In this document: positions 1 to 8,232 of the stretch, piece after piece | How positions within the stretch are numbered: the first letter of the stretch is position 1 | Layout: each line of letters starts with the position of its first letter | Source: Desulfobulbaceae bacterium | Lineage (GTDB): Bacteria > Desulfobacterota > Desulfobulbia > Desulfobulbales > Desulfocapsaceae | Direction: 5' to 3' | Assembly (NCBI GenBank): GCA_031256095.1 | Contig: JAIRRG010000251.1 | Coordinates: forward strand, 1-11,961 | DNA length: 11,961 nucleotides | The notes under the pieces: generated by a model | Seen by the model: only the letters and a program-made list of their open reading frames with translations | Told to the model about the DNA's origin: nothing | The model's database searches: none | Program-made: the position numbers and the translations under genes

Positions 1-60
1 CGCCGGAAACAGATTCTTCAAATCAAACAAAAAACACGATCCCGCTGACCACAAAACGGT

Positions 61-1080
61 ATGGCAAAAACTCTCCGCACACCTGTGCCTCCTCCTCCGA
101 AAAACTATGCCCGCGGCACAGCGCGGGAACGGCTTCAGCAATTCTGGGATTTTTTTGGCAAGGAAGATGCGGTGCTGGTCGTCATTAACGCCGACCCAGA
201 CGCCCTGGCCTCGGCCATGGCCATCAAGCGACTGTTACGCTACCGCGTCAAGTATGTGGCCATCGCTCATCCCAATGAAATCCGCCGCATGAACAATGTC
301 ACGATGGTGCAGCGGCTGAAGATTCCTTTGGAACGGCTTGGCAACGTCAAGATCAATGACTTTTCGAAAATCGTCATGGTCGATTCCCAACCCAACCACC
401 TGCCCTGTTTTGAGAAGCTGAAAGTGGACGTCATCATCGACCACCACCCGATTGTAGTCGAGTGGTCAAATCCCTTTGTCGATATTCGTCCCGATTATGG
501 GGCAACCGCCTCAATCATGGTCGAATACCTGCGCGCCGCCGACATCAAGCTGTCCACCGGCCTGGCGACGGCGCTTTTTTATGCCATCAAGGTTGACACC
601 AGTAATTTTGAGAAAAACGCCCACCTGGCCGACCGTCTCGCCTTCCGCTACCTGTTCGATTTGGCTAACCGCGACTTGATGCGCAAATTTGAGCTCACCG
701 ACCTGCGCCGCTCGGAACTGCGCTATTTTACCATTGGCCTGCACAACCTGAAGTATTCCAAGAATCGCTACTATTCGCATATCGGCAGGGTGCCAAGCCC
801 GGATGTTTTGGTTATCGTCGCCGACTTCCTCAACCACGTCGGCGGCATCGATTGGGTATTCGTTTCCGGCATTCATAATGACAAGCTGGTTGTTATTTTT
901 CGCTGTGATGGCTATCGTAAAAATGCTGGGAAGCTGGCAGCCCGTAGCCTTGGCGCCCTCGGCTCGGCCGGCGGCCACAAGCAGGCGGCCAGGGGGGAAG
1001 TGCCGCTAAAAAATCTTGCTATGGGAGAAAAAGAATTCACCTCCGAGTCATTGCAGCGCCTGATTATCCATCATATTTGA
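61..1080 (+). CDS. DHH/DHHA1-family phosphoesterase (NrnA-like)
   Basis: This 339-residue protein belongs to the DHH phosphoesterase superfamily, whose NrnA-like members hydrolyse oligoribonucleotides, pAp or cyclic-dinucleotide products using Mn2+ in the cytoplasm. Motif I is NADPDA (residues 43-48), motif II has D108 (VDSQP), motif III is DHH at 127-129, and a fourth acidic position is D179 (VDT). The C-terminal DHHA1 domain carries GGHKQAA at 304-310. The length fits a complete two-domain enzyme. The N-terminal 20 residues are basic and proline-rich. The histidine that usually precedes motif I in NrnA (HxNPDGDA) appears to be V41 here. The ATG at 61 has no strong Shine-Dalgarno sequence, but no better start is visible. 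The stop lies close to, or overlaps, the downstream GlgC-like gene, so co-transcription is likely. The family call is firm; the exact substrate cannot be told from sequence. Confidence 0.9.
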   Translation: MAKTLRTPVPPPPKNYARGTARERLQQFWDFFGKEDAVLVVINADPDALASAMAIKRLLRYRVKYVAIAHPNEIRRMNNVTMVQRLKIPLERLGNVKINDFSKIVMVDSQPNHLPCFEKLKVDVIIDHHPIVVEWSNPFVDIRPDYGATASIMVEYLRAADIKLSTGLATALFYAIKVDTSNFEKNAHLADRLAFRYLFDLANRDLMRKFELTDLRRSELRYFTIGLHNLKYSKNRYYSHIGRVPSPDVLVIVADFLNHVGGIDWVFVSGIHNDKLVVIFRCDGYRKNAGKLAARSLGALGSAGGHKQAARGEVPLKNLAMGEKEFTSESLQRLIIHHI

Positions 1081-1118
1081 GCAATATACTTCGATCCTTC
1101 TACCACCTTGGGTACCGG

Positions 1119-2372
1119 ATGCAAAAAACGACGACGTTGGCGATGATTCTGGCGGGCGGACGGGTTGACGAGTTGAATGTCCTCACCCTGTACCGGCCCA
1201 AATCAGCTTTGCCTTTCGGCAGCTTCGTGCGGGTTATTGATTTTCCCCTCTCCAACCTGATGAACTCCGGCATTGAGCGGGTGGCTATTCTCAGCCAGTA
1301 CCGCAGTTATTCCCTGATCAACCATATCGGCACCGGCGCCGCCTGGGACATGCTGGGGCGCAACCGCGGCATTTTCATCCTGCCGCCCTATACCGGCAGT
1401 GATCAGTATGACTGGTACCGCGGCTCCGCCGACGCCGTCCACCGCAACCTCGATTTCGTCAAATACACGGCCCCCGACGACGTTTTAATCCTCTCCGGCG
1501 ATCATATCTATAAGATGGATTATCAGCAACTCATCGACTACCACCACAAAAAGGACGCGGATCTGACCATGGTATTGATCCAAGTACCGCTAGACAAGGC
1601 GCATCGTTTTGGCATCGCGGCCATCGACGATGAAGACGGCGAGCGCGGCGGCCGGGTCAGCGGTTATTGGGAAAAACCAGCGCAGCCGCAATCCAACTGG
1701 GCCTCTTTGACCGTCATGCTGTTCAAGCCAGAGGTGCTCTACAAATTCTTGCGGGAAAATCAGGATCAGGAATCGTTCGAGTTTGGCCGCGACATCATCC
1801 CGGCCATGATGGCGGCGGGATTGCGCGTGTACGGCTATAAATTCCGTGGCTATTGGGGCTACACGCGGACCGTGGACGAATACTGGCAGTCAAATATGGA
1901 TTTGCTGGGAGACAATCCCTTAATCGACATGGAAGCCTGGGGACTGCGCACCAATCTCGACCATCGCGGCATCCGCGACTTCCAGCCGACTATCATCGGC
2001 GATTACGCCCATATCGAAAACAGCCTGATTTACAATGGCTGCCATATTGAGGGCACGGTGCGCAACTCGATTATCTCGCCTGGAGTCGTAGTTGGCAAAA
2101 ACAGTATCGTCGAAAATTCGATCCTGTTTTTCAACAGCCACATTGGCCGCGACTGTCTGCTCAATAAAGTGGTCGCCGACGCCGATTGCCATTTTCACGA
2201 TGGCGTGCGGACTGGCGCCGAAGCCGACGGTCAGGCCATGCGGGTCACAGTGGTTGGGCAGGACAACATCATCCCGAAAAATACTTTTATTGATGAGGGC
2301 GCGGTGATTTACCCAAGACTTGCCAAAACTTCCTGGAAATCGGTGATCGCTGGCGGCGAGGTGCTGCGATGA
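1119..2372 (+). CDS. GlgC-like nucleotidyltransferase, motif-degenerate paralogue (ADP-glucose pyrophosphorylase family)
   Basis: This 417-residue protein has the GlgC architecture: an N-terminal nucleotidyltransferase fold (to about residue 260) and a C-terminal left-handed beta-helix of hexapeptide-type repeats (about 290-400). It keeps RPKSALPFG (26-34), SGDHIY (126-131, with D128 matching the catalytic Asp142 of E. coli GlgC) and the sugar-phosphate-binding EKP (185-187). The phosphate loop GGxGxRL reads GGRVDEL (13-19), so the conserved Gly and Arg are Val and Glu. The usual GYWRDVGT reads GYWGYTRT (244-251), so the second metal-binding Asp is lost. It may be a regulatory subunit, as GlgD is in Firmicutes, or an enzyme with changed specificity. 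An in-frame TTG at 1077 would add 14 residues and overlap the DHH stop. I prefer the ATG at 1119 because family similarity starts there. The stop overlaps the next start (ATGA). Confidence 0.88.
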   Translation: MQKTTTLAMILAGGRVDELNVLTLYRPKSALPFGSFVRVIDFPLSNLMNSGIERVAILSQYRSYSLINHIGTGAAWDMLGRNRGIFILPPYTGSDQYDWYRGSADAVHRNLDFVKYTAPDDVLILSGDHIYKMDYQQLIDYHHKKDADLTMVLIQVPLDKAHRFGIAAIDDEDGERGGRVSGYWEKPAQPQSNWASLTVMLFKPEVLYKFLRENQDQESFEFGRDIIPAMMAAGLRVYGYKFRGYWGYTRTVDEYWQSNMDLLGDNPLIDMEAWGLRTNLDHRGIRDFQPTIIGDYAHIENSLIYNGCHIEGTVRNSIISPGVVVGKNSIVENSILFFNSHIGRDCLLNKVVADADCHFHDGVRTGAEADGQAMRVTVVGQDNIIPKNTFIDEGAVIYPRLAKTSWKSVIAGGEVLR

Positions 2373-3655
2373 ACCCCCATTTGGATGCCCTGGTGCTGCT
2401 GCTTGCCGGCGGCGTCGGCAGCCGCCTGAATGTTCTCGTCCAGAACCGCGCCAAACCGGCTGTGCCTTTTGGCGGCATCTACCGCATCATCGACTTCAGC
2501 CTGAGCAATGTCGCCAACTCGGGCCTGAAGAAGGTCGGCGTTCTCACTCAGTACAAGCCGCTGTCTTTGATGAGCCATCTTGGCAGCGGTGAAGCCTGGG
2601 ATTTGAATGGCCGTTCCCGCGGCGTTAAAATCCTGCCACCGCGCACCGGCGCCAAAGACTCCGACTGGTATCAAGGCACCGCCGACGCGGTGCGGCGCAA
2701 CATCGACTTCATCCGCGCCAATCCCAGCGACGAGGTGCTGATCCTCTCCGGTGATCACATCTATTATATGGATTTCACCGCAATGCTCGCCTTTCATCGC
2801 TCGAAAAACGCCGATGTGACGGTGGCTATGATGGTGGTGCCGTTGAGCGAAATCCATCAGTTCGGGGCGGCGATTGTCGATGACGACAAGCGCATCATTG
2901 ATTGGGAGGAAAAACCAGCGGTAGCGCGCACCAACCTGGCGTCGATGGGCATTTATGTGTTCAACCGGCAGTATTTACTCGACGCCCTGGAGCGGGATCA
3001 GGCCAGCGTTGATTTCGGCATGCACGTGCTGCCCTACGCCATCGCCCATCACAATGTCTATGCCTATCCTTTTACCGGCTATTGGCGCGATGTCGGCACC
3101 ATTCAAGCTTACTGGGAAGCGAATATGGATATTCTGCGTCGTGATTCCGGTATTTCGCCGCAGGCATGGAAAATCCATACCAATATCGAAGCCGAGGGCC
3201 GCCTCACCGACCGGCCACCGGCGCGTTTCGGCCGCAAGGCGCGTTTACAAAATTCGATGATTTCAACCGGCTGCGTCATCAACGGCACAGTGACCAATTC
3301 CGTGCTGTCGCCAGGGGTTGTCGTCGAGGAGGGAGCGCTCGTCCATAATTCCATCCTCTTGGCCGACTGCGTGGTCAAGAAAAACGCCATCATTGACCTG
3401 AGCATCTGCGACAAGGGCGTCATCGTCGGCGACAACGCGGTGCTTGGCATTGGCGCCAATTATCAGGTGAAAAACCGCCAACACCCAAAGCACCTTTACA
3501 GCGGCATCACCCTGGTTGGCAAACGGGCCGTCATCCCCGCTGGCGCCACCATTGGCCGCAACTGCATCATTCACTCCTATTCCCAAGAATCGGCCTACAC
3601 CAGCCTGAACCTTGAGGATGGCGCGACCCTGTATCCAGATGGAGATGTGAGGTAA
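2369..3655 (+). CDS. glgC: Glucose-1-phosphate adenylyltransferase (ADP-glucose pyrophosphorylase)
   Basis: This 428-residue protein makes ADP-glucose from ATP and glucose-1-phosphate, the committed step of bacterial glycogen synthesis. It has the canonical loop GGVGSRL (14-20), RAKPAVPFGG (27-36), SGDHIY (127-132, with D129 equivalent to E. coli Asp142), EEKP (180-183) with the glucose-1-phosphate-binding Lys182, and GYWRDVGT (237-244) with the second metal-binding Asp. The C-terminal beta-helix repeats run from about residue 290. The length is normal for GlgC. The ATG overlaps the stop of the preceding paralogue as ATGA, and a GAGGTG Shine-Dalgarno sequence at 2358-2363 supports this start. 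Translational coupling of the pair suggests that the two subunits are made together, perhaps as a heterotetramer. The gene converges on the PBP gene with 35 bp between the stops and no evident terminator there. Confidence 0.95.
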   Translation: MNPHLDALVLLLAGGVGSRLNVLVQNRAKPAVPFGGIYRIIDFSLSNVANSGLKKVGVLTQYKPLSLMSHLGSGEAWDLNGRSRGVKILPPRTGAKDSDWYQGTADAVRRNIDFIRANPSDEVLILSGDHIYYMDFTAMLAFHRSKNADVTVAMMVVPLSEIHQFGAAIVDDDKRIIDWEEKPAVARTNLASMGIYVFNRQYLLDALERDQASVDFGMHVLPYAIAHHNVYAYPFTGYWRDVGTIQAYWEANMDILRRDSGISPQAWKIHTNIEAEGRLTDRPPARFGRKARLQNSMISTGCVINGTVTNSVLSPGVVVEEGALVHNSILLADCVVKKNAIIDLSICDKGVIVGDNAVLGIGANYQVKNRQHPKHLYSGITLVGKRAVIPAGATIGRNCIIHSYSQESAYTSLNLEDGATLYPDGDVR

Positions 3656-3690
3656 AACTGGCGAAGCGGCAGCGCGATTGTCTGTCGGCC

Positions 3691-5715
3691 TCACTTCCCC
3701 GCCGCCCGTATGAAGTTGCGCCAGATGGGCGCGGCGGTGCGACCGCCGCCTTCGCGCTCACCCAGTTCCTCGTTGTGGTCGTAGCCAACCCAAACACCAG
3801 CCAGGTAGTGATCGGTGAAGCCGATGAACCAGGCGTCGCGGTTGTCGCTTGAGGTGCCGGTCTTGCCAGCCACGGAGCCAGGCAAGGCAGCCAGCGAACC
3901 GGTGCCCTCGCGGACAACACCAGCCAGCATGGTTTTCATGCGCCCGGCGACATCTTCCGGCAAGACGCGGCGACCGCCGCCACCGCCGGAAAGATACTGG
4001 CCATCGGCGGTCTCGATATGGTCGATAACAACTGGTTCGTGGAACATGCCGTTATTGGCGAAGATGGCAAAGGCGGCGGTCATGTCAATGAGCGACACAT
4101 CGACGGCGCCCAAGGCCAGCGACAAATCGCTGGGTATCGGCGAGGCGATGCCCGCCTGACGCGCCAGTTCCCGCACCGGTTCGATGCCAACCTGACGCAA
4201 CAGGCGCACCGCCGCAACGTTAGAGGAGATGGCCAGGGCCTGGCTTAAAGAAATCTGACCGCGGTATTTGCCATCGGCGTTTTTTGGGCTCCACGTTCCA
4301 CCCTGGCCGGTATCAACCGTCAGTGGCGTGTCATCAATCAGCGAATCAGGCTGCCAGCCATGTTCGAGGGCTGCCGCGTAAACCAGGGGTTTGAAAACTG
4401 AACCCGCCGGGCGTCGGGCCTGGGCCGCCCGCTGACAAGAGGAAGCGGCGACATCCAGGCCGCCGACCACAGCCACGACGCGACCGCTGTCTGGCTCGAT
4501 GCAGACGAGGGCGGCTTGTGGTTGCGGGCGGCGCTGACCAAGGAGCGCCGAGCGCGCCGCCACCGCCTGACCTCCCTTTTCTACCGCGTCGTTGGCCTTT
4601 TCTTGCAGCGCCGGATCGAGGAAGGTGTAAATCTTCGCCCCCGCTTCCGCCAGAGGCTGATTGAGGATTTCGGCGGCGCGGCGCTTGACGAGATCGAGAT
4701 ACCAGACGTTGGCATTGGCCACCGGGCTAGGGTCAGCCTGGGCCTTATCGCGGAAAGACAACGGCGCGGCGAAGGCGGCCCGCGCCTCATCCTGACTGAT
4801 ATAGCCATCCTCGGCCATACGGTTCAAGACGTAGCGCTGGCGGGCAATGGCCGCCTCCTGCGATTTTTCCGGCGAATAGCGGCTGGGGGCTTGCGTCAAT
4901 CCGGCCAAAAGAGCGACCTCAGCCAGTGTCAGGCCGCGTGATTCCTTGCCAAAATACACCTGGGCCGCCGCCTCGACGCCATAGGCTCCCCGGCCAAGAT
5001 ATATTTCATTCAAATAAACAGTCAGGATTTGCTCTTTCGTCAGCACTTGGTTGATGCGCCAGGCGAGAATCGCCTCCTTCAGCTTGCGGAGATAAGTTTT
5101 TTCCGGGGTCAACAGCAGCACCCTGGCCACCTGCTGAGTAATGGTTGATGCGCCCTGACTTTTTTTACCGTCTTTGAGATTGGCATAAAGGGCACGGGGA
5201 ATTGACAAAAAATCGAGGCCGTCATGGCGGTAGAAGCGGCCATCCTCGGCAGCGACGAAGGCCTTGGGCAGCATCGGGTGCATGTCGGCAAGGGGCGTGA
5301 AAATCCGGTATTCATGGGCAATACGCTCGACCACCCGGCCGTTGCGGTCGTAGATCAGGGTCCCTTGTGACGGCTGATAGTGGGTGACGGCGCCCAGCGC
5401 CGGAAGATTCAGCCAAAGAAGGCCCTGACAAAAAACGATCGCGGCCGCCAAAGCGACAAACCACAGCGCCAGTAAAAAAATATAGACCACCTCGTCGCCA
5501 TAAACCTTGCCATTGGCCGGATCGCTGGACAAATCGCCGGTTGGCTGGCAAGCAGGGGCCAGCACTTCTGGCGATACTGCCACAGGCGGCTCCTGGGGTA
5601 GCTGTTGCTGTCCGGCGGGTTCTTCGGTCACGGCAAAACGGAAAAGAAAAGGATTGGCCAGCGCTTTCGTAAAAATTGATCGGGAAAAATGTACCACGAA
5701 GGTAGTCAATGGCAA
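3691..5715 (-). CDS. Class A penicillin-binding protein 1A family (transglycosylase/transpeptidase)
   Basis: This 674-residue bifunctional peptidoglycan synthase would be anchored in the inner membrane with its catalytic domains in the periplasm. A cytoplasmic Pro/Gln/Glu-rich tail (about 1-75) precedes a membrane segment (about 77-106). The GT51 glycosyltransferase domain follows, with catalytic Glu157 in EDGRFYRHDG, QGASTITQQ (187-195) and NEIYLGRGAYG (236-246). The transpeptidase domain has SVFK (439-442, nucleophile Ser439), SSN (497-499) and KTGT (618-621). All catalytic residues are present, so the enzyme should be active. It is shorter than E. coli PBP1A and lacks a large C-terminal extension. 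The start is uncertain: the longest frame begins at a TTG (5715) without a clear Shine-Dalgarno sequence, no ATG occurs near the N-terminus, and a GTG at 5631 (before TEEPAG) is an alternative. It is divergent from nadA. Confidence 0.94.
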   Translation of the reverse strand: MPLTTFVVHFSRSIFTKALANPFLFRFAVTEEPAGQQQLPQEPPVAVSPEVLAPACQPTGDLSSDPANGKVYGDEVVYIFLLALWFVALAAAIVFCQGLLWLNLPALGAVTHYQPSQGTLIYDRNGRVVERIAHEYRIFTPLADMHPMLPKAFVAAEDGRFYRHDGLDFLSIPRALYANLKDGKKSQGASTITQQVARVLLLTPEKTYLRKLKEAILAWRINQVLTKEQILTVYLNEIYLGRGAYGVEAAAQVYFGKESRGLTLAEVALLAGLTQAPSRYSPEKSQEAAIARQRYVLNRMAEDGYISQDEARAAFAAPLSFRDKAQADPSPVANANVWYLDLVKRRAAEILNQPLAEAGAKIYTFLDPALQEKANDAVEKGGQAVAARSALLGQRRPQPQAALVCIEPDSGRVVAVVGGLDVAASSCQRAAQARRPAGSVFKPLVYAAALEHGWQPDSLIDDTPLTVDTGQGGTWSPKNADGKYRGQISLSQALAISSNVAAVRLLRQVGIEPVRELARQAGIASPIPSDLSLALGAVDVSLIDMTAAFAIFANNGMFHEPVVIDHIETADGQYLSGGGGGRRVLPEDVAGRMKTMLAGVVREGTGSLAALPGSVAGKTGTSSDNRDAWFIGFTDHYLAGVWVGYDHNEELGEREGGGRTAAPIWRNFIRAAGK

Positions 5716-5888
5716 AGAAGCGGCACGGCCTAGCGCGGTAGTAAACTGTTATCCAGGCGAAAGCCGCCGTTTACGGACGCGGCAATCCAGTATAGATTGA
5801 CGTATCCGTCAGAGCTTCGGGCCGCGACAATCCAGGCTATGACAGCGTTTGGCCCAGCTACCATTCATTTTCCATCTTTGCCAATGCC
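5716..5888. promoter_or_regulatory. Divergent intergenic region between PBP and nadA genes
   Basis: This 173-bp region must hold the promoters for the two divergent genes, since neither has another upstream neighbour in its direction. I could not find a convincing sigma-70 box pair. A TATACT is present on the - strand (revcomp of 5788-5793), without a well-placed -35 box. The hexamer ATCCAG occurs three times in the same orientation (5751-5756, 5785-5790, 5830-5835). The last two lie in longer similar contexts (GCGGCAATCCAG and GCGACAATCCAG). They could be regulator sites, but the spacing of 34 and 45 bp is irregular and the match may be chance. Confidence 0.3.
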
Positions 5889-6947
5889 ATGATCACATCA
5901 TCCGAGCCCAATATCGCCGCCGTTACTTTGCCCAAAATCACCGTTCCCACCCATCCCTTATGGCCTGAGCTGACAGCGGCGCGGCGCCGTGAGCTGCGGG
6001 CGGAAATAAAACGGCTCTTGCAAGAGCGCGACGCCGTGCTGGTCGCCCACTACTACACCAGCGGCGACATTCAGGAACTGGCCGAGGAGACCGGTGGCTG
6101 CGTCGCCGATTCGCTGGAAATGGCCCGTTTCGCCGCCGCCCATCCGGCGACGACGCTGGTGGTGGCCGGGGTTCGTTTTATGGGCGAGACTTCGAAAATT
6201 CTAAATAACGAAAAGACAGTGCTGATGCCAGCTCCGACCGCCACCTGCTCGCTGGATGAGTACTGCCCGGCGGCACTGTTCACGGCTTTTTGCGACCGGC
6301 ATCCTGACCATACAGTGGTTGTCTACGCCAACACCAGCGCCGCCGTCAAGGCCCGCGCCGACTGGATGGTCACCTCTGGCATCGCTTTGCCGGTGATCCG
6401 GCATTTGGCGGCAAAAGGTGAAAAAATTATCTGGGCCCCGGACAAACATTTAGGGAGTTATGTGGCGGCGGCAAGCGGCGCCGACATGATTCTCTGGCCA
6501 GGCACCTGCGTCGTCCATGATGAATTTCGCGGCGAGGCCATGCAGAGGATGCGGGCGGCACATCCGGCGGCGGCGGTGCTCGTCCATCCAGAATCACCCG
6601 CTGAAGTTGTTGTCCAGGCTGATGTCGTCGGCTCGACCACGGCGATGATCCAGGCAGTGCGCGAGCTGCCCAATAAAGAATTCATCGTTGCCACCGACGC
6701 CGGCATTTTCCACAAGATGCGGCAATTGGCCCCGGATAAAATCCTCATGGAAGCGCCAGCGGTGGGCATCGGCGGCGACTGTCAGAGCTGCGCCCACTGC
6801 CCGTGGATGGAAATGAATAGCCTAACAAATCTTCTGGAGGCGCTGCGCAGCGGCGAAAATGAAATTCAGGTAGCGTCGGAGCTAGCGGCCAAAGCGCGGC
6901 GGCCAATTGAAAGAATGCTTGATTTTGCCAGGCGCATGAAAGGTTGA
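5889..6947 (+). CDS. nadA: Quinolinate synthase
   Basis: NadA condenses iminoaspartate with dihydroxyacetone phosphate to give quinolinate in de novo NAD synthesis. It uses an oxygen-sensitive [4Fe-4S] cluster. This 352-residue protein closely resembles the E. coli-type NadA. The cluster ligands are Cys120 (TATCSLDEYC), Cys207 (WPGTCVVHDEF) and Cys304 (CQSCAHCPW). They sit at a constant +7 offset from E. coli Cys113, Cys200 and Cys297. Other hallmarks are VAHYYT (52-57), AEETGGCVADSLEMARF (65-81), VRFMGETSKIL (95-105), VVYANTSAAVKARADW (144-159), WAPDKHLG (182-189), VHPESP (232-237) and GST (248-250). The ATG at 5889 has only a weak ribosome-binding site, but conserved sequence begins soon after it. 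No nadB or nadC is next to it in this window. The gene converges on coaBC with a 74-bp gap that holds no clear hairpin. Confidence 0.97.
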   Translation: MITSSEPNIAAVTLPKITVPTHPLWPELTAARRRELRAEIKRLLQERDAVLVAHYYTSGDIQELAEETGGCVADSLEMARFAAAHPATTLVVAGVRFMGETSKILNNEKTVLMPAPTATCSLDEYCPAALFTAFCDRHPDHTVVVYANTSAAVKARADWMVTSGIALPVIRHLAAKGEKIIWAPDKHLGSYVAAASGADMILWPGTCVVHDEFRGEAMQRMRAAHPAAAVLVHPESPAEVVVQADVVGSTTAMIQAVRELPNKEFIVATDAGIFHKMRQLAPDKILMEAPAVGIGGDCQSCAHCPWMEMNSLTNLLEALRSGENEIQVASELAAKARRPIERMLDFARRMKG

Positions 6948-7021
6948 GCGGTTTCGTACCGATGGGATAGTCCGGAAGACAGGTAAAGCCCATTGTCAAC
7001 CAAGGGCATCGGCGCCAGAAT

Positions 7022-8221
7022 TTATGCCAAAAACGCCGCCACCCGGTCCAGCAGCATGGCCGCGAGGGCGCTTTTGCTGGCCAAAGGCAATAGCTCGCTG
7101 CCGCCATCGGCGCTTAAAAGAAGAAGCTGATTGGTGTCGGCGGCAAAGCCGGTGTTATCGGCCTTGACGTTATTTGCCGCGATCAGGTCGAGGTTTTTTG
7201 CCGCCAGCTTTTTTCGTCCCGCCGCTTCCAAGTTGCCGGTTTCGGCGGCAAAACCAACAAGGATTTGACCGCGGCGCTTGCGACGACCAAGCTCAAGGAG
7301 AATGTCGGGATTGGCGCACAGTTTCAGTGACAAATCAATTTTCTCCTTCTTCACTTTGTCAGCAAAAAACTCCGCCGGGCGGTAATCAGCCACCGCCGCC
7401 GCCTTGATCACCACATCGGCATCCGCCGCTTCAGCCAGCACAGCCTCATACATTTCCAGCGCCGAGACCACCGGCTTCAGCCGCACACCAGCGGGCGCGG
7501 CCAAGGCGGTCGGGCCGCTGACCAAAACCACTTCGCCGCCGCGCAACATTGCCTCCTCGGCCAAGGCATAACCCATCTTGCCGGAGGAGCGATTGCTTAA
7601 AAAACGGGCCGGATCAATGGCTTCCCTGGTTGGCCCGGCGGTGACGACAACTTTTTTGCCGGCCAAATCTTGCGGCGTCAGCAGCCGCAGCAGGCACGGC
7701 CACACCGCCTCCCATTCGGCCAAGCGGCCCTGCCCCTGTTCGCCGCAGGCCAAAGCGCCGGAAGCCGGTTCTACCACATGATAACCGTAGCCACGCAGGG
7801 TTTTGAGATTGGCCCGAGTTGCCGGATGATTGTACATCTGGCTGTTCATGGCCGGGCAGACGAGCACCGGGGCTTGGGCGGCCAAAACCACGGTGGCCAG
7901 CAAATCATCGGTCAGGCCATGGGCCAGCCGCGCCAGCGTCTGGGCCGAAGCCGGGGCAACGAGGATGGCGTCGGCTTCCCGCGCCAGGCAGATATGCGGC
8001 ATCTCTTCACCGGCGTCCGGCGCAAACATCTGGCCATGAACACGGTTGCCCGACAGGGCGGCAAAGGTCAGCGGCGTCACAAAGCGCTGCGCCGCCTCGG
8101 TCATAATCACCGTCACATTGGCTTCAGCTTTGGCCAAGGCGCTCACCCAGCCCGCGACCTTGAAGGCGGCGATGCTGCCTGAAACCCCGATCACGATATT
8201 TTTCCCGGCGAAGCTGCTCAT
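7022..8221 (-). CDS. coaBC: Bifunctional phosphopantothenoylcysteine decarboxylase / phosphopantothenate-cysteine ligase
   Basis: This 399-residue enzyme (Dfp) carries out two steps of coenzyme A synthesis. The CoaC half is a flavin-dependent decarboxylase: GVSGSIAAFK (12-21), His76 (MPHICLA, E. coli His75), VAPASA (88-93), PAMNSQMY (123-130) and GALACGEQGQGR with Cys159 (E. coli Cys158). The CoaB half is the ligase: TAGPTRE (194-200), ARFLSNRSSGKMG (205-217, with Asn210 as in E. coli), AAAVADYRP (274-282), Lys289 in DKVKKEK, NPDIL (304-308) and GFAAET (323-328). Residue numbering matches E. coli almost exactly, so the ATG at 8221 is the right start. The frame stays open 25 codons further upstream, but that stretch crosses a strong intrinsic terminator and has no family similarity. 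It lies downstream of the BI-1 gene on the same strand, but the terminator separates the two. Confidence 0.96.
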   Translation of the reverse strand: MSSFAGKNIVIGVSGSIAAFKVAGWVSALAKAEANVTVIMTEAAQRFVTPLTFAALSGNRVHGQMFAPDAGEEMPHICLAREADAILVAPASAQTLARLAHGLTDDLLATVVLAAQAPVLVCPAMNSQMYNHPATRANLKTLRGYGYHVVEPASGALACGEQGQGRLAEWEAVWPCLLRLLTPQDLAGKKVVVTAGPTREAIDPARFLSNRSSGKMGYALAEEAMLRGGEVVLVSGPTALAAPAGVRLKPVVSALEMYEAVLAEAADADVVIKAAAVADYRPAEFFADKVKKEKIDLSLKLCANPDILLELGRRKRRGQILVGFAAETGNLEAAGRKKLAAKNLDLIAANNVKADNTGFAADTNQLLLLSADGGSELLPLASKSALAAMLLDRVAAFLA

Positions 8222-8232
8222 AGTTTTTCCAC

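Noticed and set aside
1077..1118. TTG start at 1077 for the first GlgC-like gene
   Set aside because: It adds 14 residues not typical of the family and has no Shine-Dalgarno sequence. It remains possible through coupling with the DHH stop.
2309..2857. 182-codon open frame on the - strand
   Set aside because: It is antisense to the two GlgC genes and has no recognisable domain.
6948..7021. Bidirectional terminator between nadA and coaBC
   Set aside because: Only a distant CCGATG/CATCGG inverted pair with a long loop is visible, without T-tracts on either side.
7670..8182. 170-codon open frame on the + strand
   Set aside because: It is antisense to coaBC, whose catalytic motifs are all present. 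There is no family similarity.
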